This document shows, in pieces, positions 61,554 to 64,000 of a stretch of DNA of 64,000 nt. Origin of the DNA: Sinimarinibacterium arenosum (GTDB lineage: Bacteria; Pseudomonadota; Gammaproteobacteria; Nevskiales; Nevskiaceae); assembly GCF_005047655.1 (NCBI RefSeq), contig NZ_SUKF01000004.1, positions 372,001 through 436,000 on the forward strand, in the 5' to 3' direction. The position numbers and the translations under genes are program-made. Position 1 is the stretch's first letter. Every line of letters begins with the position of its first letter. Below the pieces are notes generated by a model. The model saw nothing but the letters and a program-made list of their open reading frames with translations. It was not told the origin of the DNA and searched no databases.

Positions 61554-63773
61554 ATGACCAAGTCCCCTGCTAAGGATGCCTGCGGCAGCTGCAACGCTAT
61601 CGAACTGGAGCCGACACCCATGGCAGTCGACCGCAGCCGCCAGCAGTTCCGGATTCCGACGATGGATTGCGCCAGCGAAGAGTCGGAGATTCGCCATGCG
61701 GTCAATGGCATTGCCGGCATCGGTTCGATGAGCTTCCAGCTCGGTGCGCGCACGATGACCATCGAAGCACCACCTGCTGCAGTCGAGCAGGCAGTGGCCG
61801 CCATTCGCAAGGCGGGCTTCGATCCTCTACCAATTCCGGCTGCGGCGCCGGGTGTGACTGGTGCGAGTTCCAGAATGGGTGCGCCTCCGGGCCTGGTCAC
61901 TCCGCTACGCAAGATGGTTCTGGCGCTGGTGCTTGCCGTGGCTGCGGAGGCCATCGCGTACTTCCTGTCCGAAGGAACCGCGACGACCGTCGCCGAGATG
62001 GTCCTCGCCCTCGGCGCGATCTGGCTGTCCGGCTTCGATACCTACAAGAAAGGGCTCGCGTCGCTGCGCCGTGGTCGCCTCAACATCACAGCGCTGATGA
62101 CCGTAGCCGTCACTGGCGCTTTCCTGATCGGGCAATGGCCGGAAGCGGCGATGGTGATGGCGCTGTACTCGATAGCCGAACTGATCGAGGCCCGCTCGCT
62201 GGATCGGGCGCGAAACGCGATCCAGAGTCTGATGGCACTGACGCCCGACAAGGCCGAGATGCGTCAGCCGGATGGTAGCTGGATGATGTTGCCGGCCACG
62301 GAAATCCCACTCGAAGCCATCGTGCGCATTCGTCCCGGCGCACGCCTGCCCCTGGATGGCGTGGTGACCGCCGGCAACAGCGCTATCGACCAGTCGCCCG
62401 TCACCGGGGAAAGCATTCCGGTCGACAAGACCATCGGCGATCCGGTGTTTGCAGGCACCATCAATCAGTCGGCGGAGCTTGAATTCCGCGTCACTGCGGC
62501 AGTGAGCAACACCACGCTGGCGCGGATCATCCATGCGGTGGAAGCCGCGCAGGGCACGCGGGCACCGACGCAGCGCTTCGTCGATCGATTCGCGGCCATC
62601 TATACGCCCGGCGTATTTGTACTGGCACTTGTGGTGGCGTTGCTGTCACCGTGGCTGGCGGGATGGACGTGGACGGCTTCCTTCTACAAGGCGCTGGTCC
62701 TGCTGGTCATCGCCTGTCCTTGCGCGCTGGTGATTTCAACACCGGTGACCGTGGTCAGTGCGCTGGCAGCAGCTGCTCGCCGCGGCATCCTGATCAAGGG
62801 CGGTACGTACATCGAGGAAGCGCGGAAGATCTGCGCAATCGCGCTCGACAAGACCGGCACGATCACCGAAGGCAAGCCCAAGCTCGTTGAGACCGAGATC
62901 CTCGACGGCTCTGATGGCGAGGCCTTGCTAACTGTCGCGGACAGCCTGTCGTCTCGATCCAACCATCCGGTTTCCAAGGCGATCGCCGACGGCTTGAACC
63001 GCGAAGCCGAGGAGGTCACTGGATTCACGGCAATCGTGGGACGAGGCGTGTCAGGCCAGATGAGCGGCGAACGCTACGTGATGGGCAATCACCGCCTGAT
63101 CGAGGAACTTGGGCTGTGCAGCCCGGCGCTTGAAGCCAAGCTCAAGGTTCAGGAAGAAGCCGGGCGTACGGTCACCGTGCTGGCGTCGAGCCGAGCGGTT
63201 CTGGCGCTGTTTGCCGTTGCCGACACCATCAAGGAAACTTCCCGAACCGCGATCGCCGAACTGAAAGCATTGGGTGTCACGCCAGTGATGTTGACCGGCG
63301 ACAATCAGGCCACTGCACGCACCGTCGCCGAGCAAGCAGGTATTGCCGACGCGCGCGGCAACCTGCTGCCGGAAGACAAGCTGCAGGCCATTGTCGAGAT
63401 GCGCAGCCAGTACGGCCCAACGGCAATGACCGGCGACGGCATCAACGACGCGCCGGCCCTGGCCAAAGCCGACATCGGCATCGCGATGGGCGGCATGGGA
63501 ACGGATACGGCCATGGAGGCCGCCGACATCGTCATCATGAACGATGACCTCCGCAACATCGCCGTCGCGATCCGGCTGTCTCGGAAAACCCACGCCGTGC
63601 TCTGGCAGAACATCTCGCTCGCGCTCGGCATCAAGGCGGTGTTCCTGGTGATGGCGGTATTCGGCAACGCCTCGATGTGGATGGCGGTGTTTGCCGATAT
63701 GGGCGCCAGCCTGCTGGTGGTCGGAAACGGCCTTCGCCTGTTGCGGGCACCGTCCGACGACTGCAAAACCTAG
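61554..63773 (+). CDS. zntA: P1B-type heavy-metal ATPase (Zn/Cd/Pb class)
   Basis: A 739-residue ion pump. N-terminal CGSC (C10, C13) precedes a heavy-metal-associated domain with MDCASEE (C39). The core has SPVTGES, CPC (388-390), the phosphorylated Asp in DKTGT (432), SNHP, and GDGINDAPALA. The last helices (KAVFL, FADMGASLLVVGNGLRL) carry the Lys and Asp typical of Zn/Cd/Pb pumps. An ATG at 61554 is favoured, with GGAG eight bases before it, over a GTG at 61545. It lies 31 bases after czcA: the pump clears the cytosol, the RND system the periplasm. Confidence 0.92.
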   Translation: MTKSPAKDACGSCNAIELEPTPMAVDRSRQQFRIPTMDCASEESEIRHAVNGIAGIGSMSFQLGARTMTIEAPPAAVEQAVAAIRKAGFDPLPIPAAAPGVTGASSRMGAPPGLVTPLRKMVLALVLAVAAEAIAYFLSEGTATTVAEMVLALGAIWLSGFDTYKKGLASLRRGRLNITALMTVAVTGAFLIGQWPEAAMVMALYSIAELIEARSLDRARNAIQSLMALTPDKAEMRQPDGSWMMLPATEIPLEAIVRIRPGARLPLDGVVTAGNSAIDQSPVTGESIPVDKTIGDPVFAGTINQSAELEFRVTAAVSNTTLARIIHAVEAAQGTRAPTQRFVDRFAAIYTPGVFVLALVVALLSPWLAGWTWTASFYKALVLLVIACPCALVISTPVTVVSALAAAARRGILIKGGTYIEEARKICAIALDKTGTITEGKPKLVETEILDGSDGEALLTVADSLSSRSNHPVSKAIADGLNREAEEVTGFTAIVGRGVSGQMSGERYVMGNHRLIEELGLCSPALEAKLKVQEEAGRTVTVLASSRAVLALFAVADTIKETSRTAIAELKALGVTPVMLTGDNQATARTVAEQAGIADARGNLLPEDKLQAIVEMRSQYGPTAMTGDGINDAPALAKADIGIAMGGMGTDTAMEAADIVIMNDDLRNIAVAIRLSRKTHAVLWQNISLALGIKAVFLVMAVFGNASMWMAVFADMGASLLVVGNGLRLLRAPSDDCKT

Positions 63774-64000
63774 CTTTCGCGGAGCAGTATCAGGCCAGTG
63801 AGGCCACTCCGTCGCAATCCTTGCTTTCGGGCTTCCCTGAACCACTGTCCTCGACGGTGTGCAAGCGATTGGGCTGCCGCGTTCGCTTACCTTGGAAGCG
63901 ATAGGCCGGAAGCCCACTTCCAGAAGCTCATTCGTCTACCAGTACGAACACACCAACCTTTGCACTGCTCAACTCGTTGGCGTCAGCTGGTCAGCTCGTA
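63774..64000. other. Right-edge region without recognised features
   Basis: No convincing gene, terminator or repeat was found in the last 227 bases. A regulator or next island gene may start beyond the edge. Confidence 0.5.

Overview
The window is GC-rich, densely coded bacterial DNA. Gene content and order point to a gammaproteobacterium: ftsK-lolA-rarA-crcB, aat-bpt-infA facing clpS-clpA, lptF-lptG divergent from pepA-holC-valS, and cysG next to a CysB-type regulator and a cysI plus DUF934 pair. The first and last of these resemble arrangements known from Pseudomonas, while the mix of accessory genes would fit Nevskiales/Solimonadaceae or Xanthomonadales relatives. This placement is inference; no rRNA or tRNA gene was found to confirm it.

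Layout. 1-2.2 kb: a truncated ABC ATPase gene translationally coupled to an exported alpha/beta hydrolase, itself preceded by a possible coupled small ORF. 2.2-7.1 kb: sulfite/siroheme block (cysG, cysB-like, cysI, DUF934). 7.2-16.7 kb: mixed metabolism and unknowns: M20 peptidase, PhaC-like hydrolase, DODA-type dioxygenase, DUF2834 protein, an exported protein with four C-x2-[NH]-P-x2-C repeats, an EAL protein with a degenerate GGDEF domain, and a DmdC-like acyl-CoA dehydrogenase behind two identical-pattern palindromic operators. 16.8-24.7 kb: RDD protein, LPS export permeases LptFG, PepA, HolC, ValS. 24.7-31.8 kb: patatin-like lipase, MoxR/DUF58/TgpA operon, tryptophan 2,3-dioxygenase, acyltransferase. 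31.8-41.7 kb: CrcB, RarA, LolA, FtsK, then both N-degron transferases (Aat, Bpt), IF-1, ClpA and ClpS. 41.8-45.2 kb: glutaryl-CoA dehydrogenase-like enzyme and a CHASE2 adenylate cyclase. 45.3-51.1 kb: type II secretion genes gspCDEF.

From about 51.1 kb the character changes. Immediately after gspF lies a short membrane-protein 5' remnant, then an IS21-family element (istA, istB) whose istB-side end carries an eight-unit array of about 21 bp. Beyond it come an orphan terminator, an Nlp-type and an XRE-type regulator, two membrane proteins of unknown role, a CzcCBA-like heavy-metal RND system and a Zn/Cd/Pb-type P1B ATPase. This looks like an acquired metal-resistance island inserted downstream of the secretion genes; gspG-N are not in the window.

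No single wholly new system is obvious. The observations most worth a second look are the four-repeat cysteine protein, the paired CATAC-N6-GTATG operators, the 21-bp array at the IS end, the small ORF coupled to the hydrolase, and the metal efflux pump whose transmembrane motif departs from CzcA. Promoters and operators were found by eye and are tentative.
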